Positions 52,090-63,687 of a stretch of DNA of 64,000 nt are shown here, one piece after another. The DNA is from Conchocele bisecta (lineage: Eukaryota > Mollusca > Bivalvia > Lucinida > Thyasiridae). The notes below the pieces were generated by a model that saw only the letters and a list, made by a program, of their open reading frames with translations, did no database searches and was not told the origin of the DNA. Each line of letters starts with the position of its first letter. Positions within the stretch are counted from its first letter, which is position 1. The stretch lies in the NCBI GenBank assembly GCA_029237695.1, contig CM055265.1, positions 86,525,447-86,589,446 on the forward strand, read 5' to 3'. The position numbers and the translations under genes were made by a program.

Positions 52090-52874
52090 AGATTTTGATA
52101 CTATATAGCACACCAAAGATGATGTGTTTTAGTGTTTTATGGTTGCACTAAAAGTTGTTTAGAAAAAGTGTCACAAGGAATTGAGTACTCTTATTTATTT
52201 CTTACATTCACCTGCTCTGGATCTGTATTTACATTGATGGTAACCGATTATTCATCAAAACAACAGAAATTATGAGATTAAAGCAAACTATACAGTACAT
52301 GGCAACCTATGTGTCGTGAAAATCTGTCCTTCCGTTAGAAAAATATTAAAGAAAATCTACTGTAAACACATCTAAAAAATATTACGTCCCACCATTCGGA
52401 AACCACGTGATTCCACACCCTGGTGTGTGTAGAGTTTCAATCTGATCAGCCTACCGTACCTCTTTGTGTACTGTAATAACCCTAAATATGTGGACACCAT
52501 TTGTTTTGGGAAATCCCTGTAAAATGGGGGTTTCCCAAAACAAATTTGTATCCAAATATAGTTATTGCGATAAACCAGTACAACCATACTAACCCGAAAC
52601 ATTGGGACACGCTTTGTTGAGGGAAACCAGATATTTATAATTACATGTATGTGTTTCCCGGAATAAATAGTGTCTGAATAGTGGGTTGCGGTATTTGAAT
52701 AAAAAATACCTGTGTCGGGGTTAATCAACAGTGAAATACCTGTTATTAACTTATTAACAATATCAGCTTACCTGTAATTTACATGTAGAAGGTTGGCACA
52801 TATCCATCAATTATATCTTTTAACAATTATATGTTAACTCATAGATCAATTGTGTAATAAAAATAAATTGGCAT
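52090..52874. other. AT-rich intergenic stretch, no gene seen
   Basis: A perfect-looking inverted pair ATTTGTTTTGGGAAATCCC and GGGTTTCCCAAAACAAAT lies near 52498-52543. Otherwise no repeat family or coding signal recognised. Confidence 0.45.
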
Positions 52875-53115
52875 TTAACCCTTACACCGCTATCTTAATT
52901 GTCTGCTGTTTATTTTCTATTTTCCATTTTTATCATCAACAACATGTTTTGACAGCACTTTAGAATAATTTGCAACATGCTTTCACAGCACTTTAGAATC
53001 ATTTCCATTGGAAATGATTCTGAAGTGCTGTCAAAACATGTTTTTATTGAGAAATAAGGCAAGATATAAAAGCAACAGCAGACGACAATTGTTGTGTGTA
53101 GCGGTCAAGCGTTAA
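52875..53115 (+). mobile_element. TTAA foldback element, family C, copy 2
   Basis: TTAACCCTTACACCGCTATC to GTAGCGGTCAAGCGTTAA. Centre ATCATTTCCATTGGAAATGAT is a perfect palindrome. Confidence 0.85.
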
Positions 53116-53128
53116 ATATCTATTTTTT

Positions 53129-54718
53129 AGCTCACCTGAGCGAAGCTCATGTGAGCTATTGTTACTGCAATGTGTCCGTCGTCGTCCGTCGTCGTTTGTG
53201 AACATTTTCAAACGTCTTCTCCTCGGTAACCATTGGGCCTATAGTCACCAAACTTCATGGTCATGGTCCTTAGGTAGGGGGATTACAAAATTGTTAAAAT
53301 GACGTCATTACGTAATCCAAGATGGCCGCCGTCTAAAAATAGCACAAATTCTTAAAAAATCTTCTTCTCAAGAACCGCCAACCGGATTTCGACAAAACTT
53401 GGTAGGAATGATCGATGTACATTGCTCTTTCAAAGTTGTTAAAATGGTGACCCCGGGGTCAAAAATGGGCGTGGCCCGTGGGGTCAAATTTTATTTTTGA
53501 CCGAATATGGTCATGTCATATACCAAATTGAAGGTATCAATGAGGCGATCACTCTGGTGCCTTTCTTGTCGAAATCGGATGGTTATGTCATCCAAGATGG
53601 CCGACGAAAGATCAAAAGGTCGTTCTTTTATTAGAGATTTCAAAATTCTTCTTCACATGGACCGCTTGGCCCATGGTAGCCAAACTTAAAAGTTATGGTC
53701 CATGGGTGAAGCCTTTTCAGATTTGTTAAAATGGAGGTCATCGCTAATCCAAGATGGCCGCCGTCTAAAAATAGCATAAATTCTTAAAAAATCTTCTCAT
53801 GAACTGCTAGCCGGATTTCGATGAAACTTGGTAGGAATAATCGATGTACAAAGCTCTTTCAGAGTTGTTAAAATGGTGACCCCGGGGTCAAAAATGGGCG
53901 TGGCCCGTGGGGGTCAAATTTTATTTTTGACCGAATATGGTCATGTTATATATCAAATCGAAGGTATCAATAAGGCGATCACTCTGGTACATTTTTTGTC
54001 GAAATCGGATTGTTATGTCATCCAAGATGGCCGCCAAAAGGTTCTTTTATTAGAGATTTCAAAGTTCTTCTTCACATGAACCGCTTGGCCCATGGTAGCC
54101 AAACTTAAATGTTATGGTCCATGGGTGAAGCCTTTTCAGATTTGTTAAAATGGAGGTCATTGCTAATCCAAGATGGCCGCCGTCTAAAAATAGCATATAT
54201 TCTTAAAAAATCTTCTTCTCATGAACCGCTGACCGGATTTCGACTAAACTTGGTAGGAATGATCGATTTACAACGCACTTTCAAAGTTGTGAAAATGGTG
54301 ACCCCGGGGTCAAAAATGGGCGTGGCCCGTGGTGTCAAATTTTATTTTTGACCGAATATGCTCATGTCATATATCAAATTGATCGATGAGGCGTTTGCTC
54401 TGGTGCAATATTTGTCAGAATCGGATGATTATGTCATCCATGATGGCCACCAAAAGGTCCATTTATTCAAGATTTTTAACGTCTTTTTCTCAGGAACCAC
54501 ATGGCCGATGCTGGACAAACTTCATAGGAAGTTAAGATCCTTGGGTGATGCATTTTCAAATTTGGTAAAATGAGTCATCACTTAATCCAAGATGACCGCC
54601 ATCTAAAAATAGCACAATTTGTTTAAAACACATGAACTCGATGTCACATTCTCCTCTGGTGTTCATGGAGTCTGGTGTTCATGGTGAGCGAATTAGGGCC
54701 ATCATTGCCCTCTTGTTT
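53129..54718 (+). mobile_element. Satellite-bearing element family L, copy 1
   Basis: The 5' hairpins are AGCTCACCTGAGC/GAAGCTCATGTGAGCT. The core has three units of about 400 bp (CTAATCCAAGATGGCCGCCG, AAATGGTGACCCCGGGGTCA). The end is GGTGAGCGAATTAGGGCC, hairpin GGGCCATCATTGCCC and TCTTGTTT. Small open frames are repeat by-products. Confidence 0.8.
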
Positions 54719-55175
54719 GTTTTTGCCGAGTAATCTTATGCGATTATGAAATGAACTAATACAATGCTTGTAATACAAGTATGGAGGCCCTGCATGGTTG
54801 ATTACAGATGCATGACTAATATTGCCAAAATATCTCTAATATTGATTCACAGACAGTATTATGGGAAGTACCGTAATTAGATTATGTTACAAATTTTTGA
54901 CGATCCGTGCATGACAATTTAGGATTTGGTTAAAGTTGCAGAGATTTCGTTTCTCAACATATCCCATTCAATTATGTGTGTAATATAAACTCATATTAAA
55001 TTAATGAGTATGTTTGTAACATTGTCTTATCTTGTTTATTTGATCCCATTATATGACTGGAGAAATGGGGCTTATAGGATCTGTGGCCAATCGAGCTCCT
55101 GGTCTGCTGTAAACAAACAGCTGATAGTATTTATACCCCCGGGATACGAAGTATGTCGAGTGGTATATAGTTTTT

Positions 55176-56321
55176 AGCTCACCTGAGCGAAGCTCATGTT
55201 CTTTTATTAGAGATTTCAAAATTCTTCTTCACATGAACCGCTTGGCCCATGGTAGCCAAACTTAAAATTTATGGTCCATGGGTGAAGCCTTTTCAGATTT
55301 GTTAAAATGGAGGTCATCGCTAATCCAAGATGGCCGCCGTCTAAAAATAGCATAAATTCTTAAAAAATCTTCTTCTCATGAACCGCTAGCCGGATTTCGA
55401 CGAAACTTGGTAGGAATGATCGATGTACAATGCTCTTTCATGTTTTTAAAATGGTGACCCCGGGGTTAAAAATGGGCGTGGCCCGTGGGGTCAAATTGGG
55501 GTCAAATTTTATTTTTGACAGAATATGGTCATGTTATATATCAAATCGAAGGTATCAATGAGGCGATCACTCTGGTACATTTTTTGTCGAAATCGGATTG
55601 TTATGTCATCCAAGATGGCCGCCGAAATGTCAAAGGATCGTTCTTTTATTAGAGATTTCAAAATTCTTCTTCACATGAACCACTTGGCCCATGGTAGCCA
55701 AACTTAAATGTTATGGTCCATGGGTGAAGCCTTTTCAGATTTTTTAAAATGGAGGTCATCGCTAATCCAAGATGGCCGCCGTCTGAAAATAGCATAAATT
55801 CTTAAAAAATCTTCTCATGAACCGCCAGCCGGATTTCGACTAAACTTGGTAGGAATGATCGATTTACAATGCTCTTTCAAAGTTGTGAAAATGGTGACCC
55901 CGGGGTCAAAAATTGGCATGGCCCGTGGGGTCAAATTGGGGTCAAATTTTATTTTTGACCGAATATGGTCCTGTCATATATCAAAATGAAGGTATCGATG
56001 AGGCGATTGCTCTGGTGCAATATTTGTCGGAATCGGATGATTATGTCATCCATGATGGCCACCAAAAGGTCCATTTATTCAAGATTTTGAACGTCTTTTT
56101 CTTAGGAACCACATGGCCGATGCTGGCCAAACTTCATAGGAAGTTAAGATCCTTGGGTGAAGCATTTTCAGATTTGGTAAAATGAGAGTCATCGCTTAAT
56201 CCAAGATGACCGCCATCTAAAAATAGCACAATTTTTTTAAAACATGAGCTCAATGTCACATTCTCCTCTGGTGTTCATGGAGTCAGGTGAGCGAATTAGG
56301 GCCATCATGGCCCCCTTGTTT
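55176..56321 (+). mobile_element. Satellite-bearing element family L, copy 2
   Basis: AGCTCACCTGAGCGAAGCTC opens it. Two and a half units follow. TCAGGTGAGC, inverse of GCTCACCTGA, precedes the perfect hairpin GGGCC-ATCAT-GGCCC (56299-56313) and CCTTGTTT. Confidence 0.85.
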
Positions 56322-56489
56322 CGTAATTCCGTCCGTCCAAGTTTTTGGGTACCCATTATCTCTGTAATAGTAAGTGGGATTGACTTCAAACTTTGTATAC
56401 TTCCTTATCATCATCCATATTTTTATTCCATACCACACCCATGCGACCTTCATGTCCAAGGTCAAGAGCAAATTACTGTTAAACAGTTT

Positions 56490-56590
56490 TTGTCGAGCCC
56501 GCTTGCAATGAAGTGCATAATATATATCTTGCCCTGAGATCACCCGATACCTCGGTGGGCTCGACATGCAGGCCGCGGCCATCTGATTTA
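56490..56590 (+). mobile_element. Satellite-bearing element family H, copy 3 (short form)
   Basis: TTGTCGAGCCCGCTTGCAAT opens it and GTGGGCTCGACATGCAGGCC closes it, so GTCGAGCCC and GGGCTCGAC are exact inverses. The palindrome GGCCGCGGCC and ATCTGATTT follow. Confidence 0.7.
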
Positions 56591-56739
56591 AATATTTGTG
56601 TTAAAGTTTTTATTTGTCGGTGCAGGCAGAGGCCGGGGCGGGGGTATACGTGAGCCCCTGCTCGCCTTCACTAGTTGCTATGACGATGACGGGTGTTTCA
56701 GACTGCATAGTGAACAATGCTGGCCCTGATCAGTTGTGC

Positions 56740-57300
56740 GAGGTGCATAAAATTGCTGACAAGTTTCATAAATCTCGTATCAAATGGAAACGAGACTCGT
56801 GACTTCACTCGCCAAAGAGTATCCAACGTGGAGATATCCATTTACGTTTCAGTGAGCAGACGCCATTGACTATTTTTGCATCTAGTTAAAAATCTCCATA
56901 GCAAAAATAGTTTTAATCCGTGTAAGAAAATTATTATAAATATGCAATATAATATTATCCTGTTCTTTGTAAACACTTCATATTACCAAACGGGAGCACA
57001 TTCAAACAGTTTCACTGACGATTCTAATGACGTTTCAAACATGTTGACCTCAACGTCAAAACATCATTGCTTTGTCGCGCCATTACGGACGTCATTTGGA
57101 AAGTCTCCATTTTATTCATTTGACATAAAGTTGGGGCAAAATACGAATACATAATTAGGGGCCAGCCATTCAAATTCGCTCCAGGTGTTATTGCACGTGT
57201 GCCATATCACATTTATGAAATGGGTTACAGCACGGATTAACAATGTTTTCATGTGATAAGTTTGATTATCACCGGTTAATACAGCAATATGTGGTGGATA
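56740..57300. other. Intergenic stretch, no gene seen
   Basis: Contains a loose inverted pair near 56870-56910 (TATTTTTGCATCTAGTTAAA). A 92-codon open frame here shows no recognisable similarity and no splice context. Confidence 0.45.
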
Positions 57301-57301
57301 A

Positions 57302-57543
57302 TTAACCCTTACACCACTAGCCTTAATTTTTTGTTGTCTGCTGTTTATTTTCCATTTTTATCATCAAAAACTTGTTTGACAGCACTTTAAAATAATTTAC
57401 AACATGCTTTGACAGAACTTCAGGATCATTTCCATTGGAAATGATTCTGAAGTGCTGTCAAGCCATGTTTTTATTGAGAAATAAGGCAAGATATAAAAGC
57501 AACAGCAGACGACAATTGTTGTGTGTAGCGGTCTAAGGGTTAA
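57302..57543 (+). mobile_element. TTAA foldback element, family C, copy 3
   Basis: TTAACCCTTACACCACTAGC to AGCGGTCTAAGGGTTAA, with TTTCCATTGGAAATGATTCT at the centre. Confidence 0.85.
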
Positions 57544-57620
57544 GTCATTAACAAAGACAGCAAAGAAATAATTATTTTATTTTTCTAACTACATGTAAAT
57601 ATTTCTAAGATCTAATCTCT

Positions 57621-57846
57621 TCATGAAAGACTTGACAACTCCAGCTAGAATGTAATAGTTCATACAACAGCATGTCTCATGAAAGACTTGGCAACTCCAG
57701 CTAGAATGTAATAGTTCATACAACAGCATGTCTCATGAAAGACTTGGCAACTCCAGCTAGAATGTAATAGTTCATACAACAGCATGTCTCATGAAAGACT
57801 TGGCAACTCCAGCTAGAATGTAATAGTTCATACAACAGCATGTCTC
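57621..57846 (+). repeat. 56-bp minisatellite, four copies
   Basis: Unit CATGAAAGACTTGGCAACTC, CAGCTAGAATGTAATAGTTC, ATACAACAGCATGTCT, nearly identical copies at 57621, 57677, 57733 and 57789. Confidence 0.95.
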
Positions 57847-57894
57847 CTGGGAGAAACGCATTCTTTTACGGACCATAATCTGACAGAACAGAAT

Positions 57895-58030
57895 GCGAGA
57901 AATTAACATTCTCATCTGCTGTTTTTCATATTTTGTTGTTTTTCGTAATAAAAACATGGTGTGGCAGCACTTTAGAATCATTTCCGATGGAAATGATTCT
58001 AACGTGCTGCCAAACCATATTTTTGTTAAG
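57895..58030 (+). mobile_element. Foldback element, family C variant, left half (split by M)
   Basis: CTCATCTGCTGTTTTTCATA, ATAAAAACATGGTGTGGCAG, centre TTTCCGATGGAAATGATTCT, then TTTTTGTTAAG. Element M begins. A matching right end (AAACAGCAGACAACAAAATT) follows at 59392. Confidence 0.65.
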
Positions 58031-59391
58031 AACAAGAAACGAGGCAAAGCCACGAAGGCCAGGTTTTTTCCAAGCATGGACACTTCGATAACATAATTAT
58101 ACCCACTTTTTGTAGACTAGATGGCCGTGGCCTGCATGTCGCGTCTTGGGGCGAGGCAAGGACACTAAAAAAATAGATATAGTAGATGGAAAAACTTTAA
58201 CGAAAAAACTTTAACCGGACACACGGACGTACGGACGGACGGACGGACGGACGGACGTATGCCAAAATGCCGACGATATCGCGCTTTCCGCAAGCGGGTG
58301 CGACAATAATGATAAACACCCATGTGAAGTATGAAGGTAATGGGTGAAGCAGTTGCAGAGATATAGTACACGAAAAAACTTTAACAAATAAATTCAAAGT
58401 AATTTGACCTTGACATTGCGCACAGGGGCCGCACGGTTGGTGATTAGAGTGAAAATATTGACGATGATAAACACCCATGTGAAGTTTCAAGGTAATGGGC
58501 AAAGCAGTTGCAGAGATATAGTATAACAAAAAAGTTTTAACCAAAAAATTTAACCAGACGTACGTTAAAAAGTTAACGTAGAAATAATAGGTGAAGGTAA
58601 ACAAATTGTCACATGTTGGATAGTTGTATGTGGTAGGCACCCCTTGGTTATGAAGCTGTGAAAGTTTGGTGGTCCTAGGTGGTACAGTACCAAAGAAATG
58701 GACTTAAACACGAAAACTTAACATTGTAAACGCGAAAAGTTAACATTGAAAATGGCTAAGTCGACTGCGCGGAAAAAATGGGTCAAGTTCAAAAAAAAGT
58801 AACATGTTGGATAGTGATATGTGGTGGGCACTCCTTGATTATGAAGCCGTGAAAGTTTGGTGGTCCTAGGTGGTACAGTACCAAAGAAATGGACTTAAAC
58901 ACGAAAACTTAACATTGAAAACGGGAAAACTTAACATTGAAAATGGCTAAGTCGATTGCGCGGAAAAAATGTGTCAAGTTAAAAAAAAAAGTAACATGTT
59001 GGATAGTGATATGTGGTGGGCACCCCTTGATTATGAAGCTGTGAAAGTTTGGTGGTCCTAGGTGGTACAGTACCAAAGAAATGGACTTAAACACGAAAAC
59101 TTAACATTGAAAACGGGAAAACTTAACATTGAAAATGGCTAAGTCGATTGCGCGGAAAAAATGGGTCAAGTTAAAAAAAAAGTAACATGTTGGATAGTGA
59201 TATGTGGTGGGCACCCCTTGATTATGAAGCTGTGAAAGTTTGGTGGTCCTAGGTGGTACAGTAACAAAGAAATGGACTCAAACGCGAAAACTTAACATTG
59301 ATTGTGGACGCCGCCCGCCGCCCGCCCGCCGCCCGCCCGCCCGGCTTTCGCCAATCCAATAGCCTGGATTTTTTTTCAAAAAACCTGGCTA
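58031..59391 (-). mobile_element. Satellite-bearing element family M, copy 2 (reverse)
   Basis: Reverse complement of the 30280-33346 element, shorter inside. On the minus strand it begins AGCCAGGTTTTTTGAAAAAA (59391) and ends with ACCTGGCCTTCGTGGCTTTG, CCTCGTTTCTTGTT (58031). It carries four 190-bp units and two H units. Confidence 0.85.
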
Positions 59392-59464
59392 AAAATGGAA
59401 ATTAAAAAATAAACAGCAGACAACAAAATTTAATTCAGCATTGTAATGATTCATTTATTTCTGG

Positions 59465-59885
59465 CCCAAGTAGGTGGGTGGCAGGTGGGAGAATGCGATG
59501 GGTAATTTAACGATCGGGGTTCATCTTTACCGGAATCCCGACTGGAGAAATGGTTTGGCCCTCACATGCGTCTTTGACATTTTGTATGTGACAGTTGAAT
59601 CTGGTTATACCCCACTTATGTGAGTATTACGATCTTCGTAATCCTATTTTAAGGGAAGGGGCCAAGTGACTTGGTGTGGTATGGACCTGGTATGCGCCTG
59701 GCACCAGGTCAGGCTATTCTAATTTCAGGGCTGAATATATTTGTTCTCAATGTAAATATTCTGTTCTGATTTTGGGATTTTCCCCCCAATGCAGCAGGTT
59801 AAAATGGGATTGAACCCGTTTGCCAGGCCTTACATGACCTTAGCTGTTGATACGCCGTTAAACACTAATAAACAAGCAAACAAAC
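59465..59885 (+). mobile_element. SINE-like element family P, copy 3
   Basis: GGTGGGTGGCAGGTGGGAGA, GGTATGGACCTGGTATGCGC and tail GACCTTAGCTGTTGATACGC with AATAAACAAGCAAACAAAC. Confidence 0.65.
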
Positions 59886-60269
59886 TGGCCCATGTAGACC
59901 CTGATCAGCGACCACCCATAGCTATTCAACGGTGGAACACTTGGACGTGTCTTATAAAAAATGGCCATTGAGAAACGCGTTGTCGTGCTGTACACTACGC
60001 CTCTATAGCCTATAGAAACAGCGTACAGTATGCCATACAGGTGGGGTAATGGCATTTTTTCAATGGGTATTTTTTATGTCACAGGCCCAAATCTTGCACC
60101 TATGTAACTATATAAGCAAAAATTGGCATTCGCTAGAGCAATAATTGTTGGATTATCGACTGAATTTTCATCAGTGTAGGCCCTGATGAGACTGTGTGAA
60201 TGTGCAGGCTGGTCTTGGTCTACACTGGCCACAAGCACAATTAGCCTGGTTTTGTCAGATTGTGGTCAC

Positions 60270-60636
60270 AAAATGGCACTGAATATTTAAAATTTCTGTA
60301 AATTACACCAAAACTCAGCAAATCTATTATTAACAGATTATGGCCTGAAAGTAGCTAAATACGGTAATGAACACCATGTCGTGAAAGCACTTAAATAAAA
60401 GCACTTGCTATTATTATACATATATACAAAGATGTTTATAAAATATATGGCTGAAATACATATAAGTCCATAAATGTATTAGCCCCTTTCATCCTGTGAT
60501 CCCTTCAATTGCCAGAAAAATTTATTTTCGTTCACGGTGTTTGCCCTTAAGGCAAACACCGTGAACGAAAATAAGTTTTTCTCAAAGCAAAAATAGTTGT
60601 TTCTTACCGGTTGTTTCTTACCGGTGATTTTTCCTC
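60270..60636. other. AT-rich intergenic stretch with one strong hairpin
   Basis: At about 60521-60580 TTTATTTTCGTTCACGGTGT pairs with ACACCGTGAACGAAAATAAG around GCCCTTAAGGC. Otherwise no gene or known family seen. Confidence 0.55.
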
Positions 60637-60856
60637 TTTCAACACTACAAACCTCTTTTGTGATGTTTGCAAACAGTGTAGATACAGATGAGCCGTTACG
60701 AGCCGTCTCATCCGAATCTGCACTTTTTGCAAGTATATATAATTTTCATATTTTTAGAATGCACCCGTTTTATAAATGGACATTTTCTGATGATTGGATT
60801 GGTCGGAAAATTAACATACATATCACAGTTCAGTTACTTAGGGGTGAAAGGGTTAA
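60637..60856 (-). mobile_element. TTAA foldback element, family D, copy 7
   Basis: TTTCAACACTACAAACCTCT to TACTTAGGGGTGAAAGGGTTAA, centre GATGAGCCGTTACGAGCCGT. Confidence 0.75.
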
Positions 60857-61151
60857 TGTATTTCAATTGCCCGTCATCCTCCAACTCTATGACTGAAGTA
60901 TTAATTCTTTCAACACTATGACGCTGTCTGCAGACTGCGTAGTACCAATAATCAACTGTAATTATCATCAGGAGCTATGCTGTTCGAGAATATTTTACGA
61001 TTCTTTTTTTTTATGCTTTTCAAGATCCACCTGGCATTCAAACCCGCAATTTCTCAGGTTCCATGTAAATGGTAGTCATAAGATGCCTCTGCTCACAAGA
61101 AAGAGAAATAAATTATAATACATTGTTTTTTACAAAATTAAATCTTTTTGA

Positions 61152-61378
61152 TTAACCCTTACACCACTATCTTAATTTATTTGTCGTTTGCTGTTTATTT
61201 TCTATTTTCCATTTTTATCATCAAAAACATCCAGTGACAGCACTTTAGAATAATTTACAACATGCTTTGATGGCACTTTAGTGCTAAAGTGCTGTCCAAA
61301 CATGTTTTTATTGAGAACTAAGGCAAGATATAAAAGCAACAGCTGGACGACAATTGTTGTGTAACAGACTAAGGGTAA
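61152..61378 (+). mobile_element. TTAA foldback element, family C, copy 4
   Basis: TTAACCCTTACACCACTATC to CAGACTAAGGGTAA. The centre is shortened to TGGCACTTTAGTGCTAAAGT. Confidence 0.8.
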
Positions 61379-61812
61379 AGAGAACAGTGTTGTGACAGAA
61401 GCCGTGCCAGAATCATATGGGTGAAAGGAATAAACTCCATAGCAACGATCATGTGACATGCCACAATAAAAAAGGGCTAATTGAGTTTGCGACCAGTGTA
61501 GCCCCAGATTAGACTGCGGGCCAGCAGCAGGTTAAATGCTGATCAAACCTGTCGGCCCGACCTTAAATTACCTTAGCTGTTAATAGGCCGTTAAACACCA
61601 ATAAATCATATCACTTTTATTGTTATCAGTAGGTGTAACATTTTTGTGCTAATATTTAAAAAAAAAAATGGTTAGATATGTATTAGGCTGCTCACAAACT
61701 TGATATGCCCAGTTTTATTTGGCTGCTCACATACAGTACTAAAAGCACTACACTACATGTTATATGCAATGACAAGAATATGCAAAGAACAAATGAATAA
61801 ATTTAAAACAAC

Positions 61813-62060
61813 TTGACCCTTACACCGCTATCTTAATTTATTTGTCTTCTGCTGTTTATTTTCTATTTTCCATTTTTATCATCAAAAACATGCTTTGACA
61901 GCACTTTAGAATAATTTACAACTTGCTTTGACAGCACTTCAGAATCATTTCCATTGGAAATGATTCTGAAGTGCTGTCAAAACATGTTTTTATTGAGAAA
62001 TAAGGCAAGATATAAAAGCAACAGCAGACGACAATTGTTGTGTAGCAGTCTAAGGGTTAA
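61813..62060 (+). mobile_element. TTAA foldback element, family C, copy 5
   Basis: TTGACCCTTACACCGCTATC to GCAGTCTAAGGGTTAA, centre ATCATTTCCATTGGAAATGAT. The left TTAA has decayed to TTGA. Confidence 0.85.
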
Positions 62061-62292
62061 TCTTATTCATTTTATTTCAACAAAAAAATGTTCCATCCAT
62101 TTAATCCATTAGAACATAAATGTAAAAAAGAAATTAAGCAAAATATATTAAAATGTCATGTTCTAATTGGTTAAATGCATACTTTTTGTTGAAATAATGT
62201 CAATAAGAAAATTGTTAGCAAATTTAGCACCTGGCTGACAAAAGGTTTTTCTGTGTTTGCCAATAGAGTAGCCTCTGATCATGGTCTGCACA

Positions 62293-62527
62293 GGGCTACC
62301 TTTCACTAAATTTTGTACAACTAAAATGTTCGTAAGTGCAAATTTAGGATCGTCTGGAAACTTCAATTGATGGATTTACATTATTTGAGCATAGGCTGCA
62401 TATGCAGCCTATGATCCATAAATGTAAATCCAATAATTGTTTACAAGAATACATTTTTAATTTGAAATTTACAGAATTTTGCACTTGGAACATTTTAGTC
62501 TTACAAAGTTTAGTGCAATGGGCCCCT
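62293..62527. mobile_element. Foldback element, family B, copy 8
   Basis: GGCTACCTTTCACTAAATTT to AGTTTAGTGCAATGGGCCCC with GCATAGGCTGCATATGCAGC at the centre. Confidence 0.8.
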
Positions 62528-62639
62528 GGTCCTCTGTCTATGAAGTTTACCTGCTTCTGACAACAGATAAATGTTTACCAGTGTAACTCTTGATAGTAAA
62601 TCATTTATCCTCTTGTGAATGTTGGGAAACTTGTGGGCT

Positions 62640-63200
62640 ATAAATAGACTATAAACTAGATGGCCGTGACTTGCATGTCTATAAATAGACTATAAACTAG
62701 ATGGCCGTGACTTGCATGTCGCGCCTGCCGAGGCTTTGATAGCATACATAAAAACTTTAACCGGACGCTCGGAATTTCATTAGAATTGAATCCAGAAGAT
62801 GACATTCCAAGACATATTTATGGAGAGAAATAAGAAAAAATACTGCTAATTTGTTAGTTATTTTTGCTGCCAGCATGCAATAAGTTCGTTCATCAGACTA
62901 TGTGGATGTGCATGTGCACCGAGGCTACAATGAGCAAAATCTCAATAAGAATTGTTTTTATAATGTTGCATTGCATATACTAATCTTGATTCTACTGTGC
63001 AGACCGACCACAGCCACAGCACAAATAAATATTTACATTTAACAAACATGAACAACTGAATCAGTTTTACAAGTGCAATAAATGCACATTTTGCTAATAC
63101 ATGTACATGTATTAATTTCGAAAGAAATGTCATATCAAAGCTTATGTGGAATTGACTTGAAGGATAAAACGATGGATTATTTTGTTTACTGTGCTAAGCA
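62640..63200. other. Intergenic stretch with duplicated family H 3' end fragment
   Basis: ATAAATAGACTATAAACTAG ATGGCCGTGACTTGCATGTC occurs twice (about 62640-62720), a reversed H-type end (GGCCATCTAGT on the other strand), followed by GCGCCTGCCGAGGC and AACTTTAACCGGAC. The rest is unassigned, no gene seen. Confidence 0.5.
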
Positions 63201-63203
63201 AAG

Positions 63204-63452
63204 TTAACCCTTACACCGCTATCTTAATTTGTTGTGGTCTGCTGTTTATTTTCTATTTTCCATTTTTATCATCCAAAACATGCTTTGACAGCACTTTAGA
63301 ATAATTTACAACATGCTTTAACAGCACTTTAGAATCATTTGCATTGGAAATGATTCTGAAGTGCTGTCAAACCATGTTTTTATAGAGAAATAAGGCAAGA
63401 CATAAAAGCAACAGCAGACGACAATTGTTGTGTGTAGCGGTCTAAGGGTTAA
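63204..63452 (+). mobile_element. TTAA foldback element, family C, copy 6
   Basis: TTAACCCTTACACCGCTATC to GTAGCGGTCTAAGGGTTAA, with CATTTGCATTGGAAATGATT at the centre. Confidence 0.85.
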
Positions 63453-63473
63453 ATAATAACACCATTTACTGTG

Positions 63474-63687
63474 TTAACCCTTCCTACGCTGTTGACGGAA
63501 ATTGCTGTCTGCTGTTTTTCATTTTTGCTTTAATTCTTAACAAAAAACTGGTTTTGACAGCACATGAGAATCGTCTCCACTGGAGACGATTCTCATGTGC
63601 TATCAAAACCAGGTTTTTATCGAGAAATATTGAAAATAAAACATTTCCAGCAGACGACAACATTTAATTCAGCGTTGTAAGGGTTAA
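63474..63687 (+). mobile_element. TTAA foldback element, family C variant (C'), complete
   Basis: TTAACCCTTCCTACGCTGTT to CAGCGTTGTAAGGGTTAA. The centre GAATCGTCTCCACTGGAGACGATTC is a perfect 25-base palindrome apart from its middle base. It lies 21 bp after copy 6. Confidence 0.85.

Noticed and set aside
53507..56185. Repeated small frames near 53.5-56.2 kb
   Set aside because: They are translations of family L repeat units, with no start or splice context and no recognisable domain.
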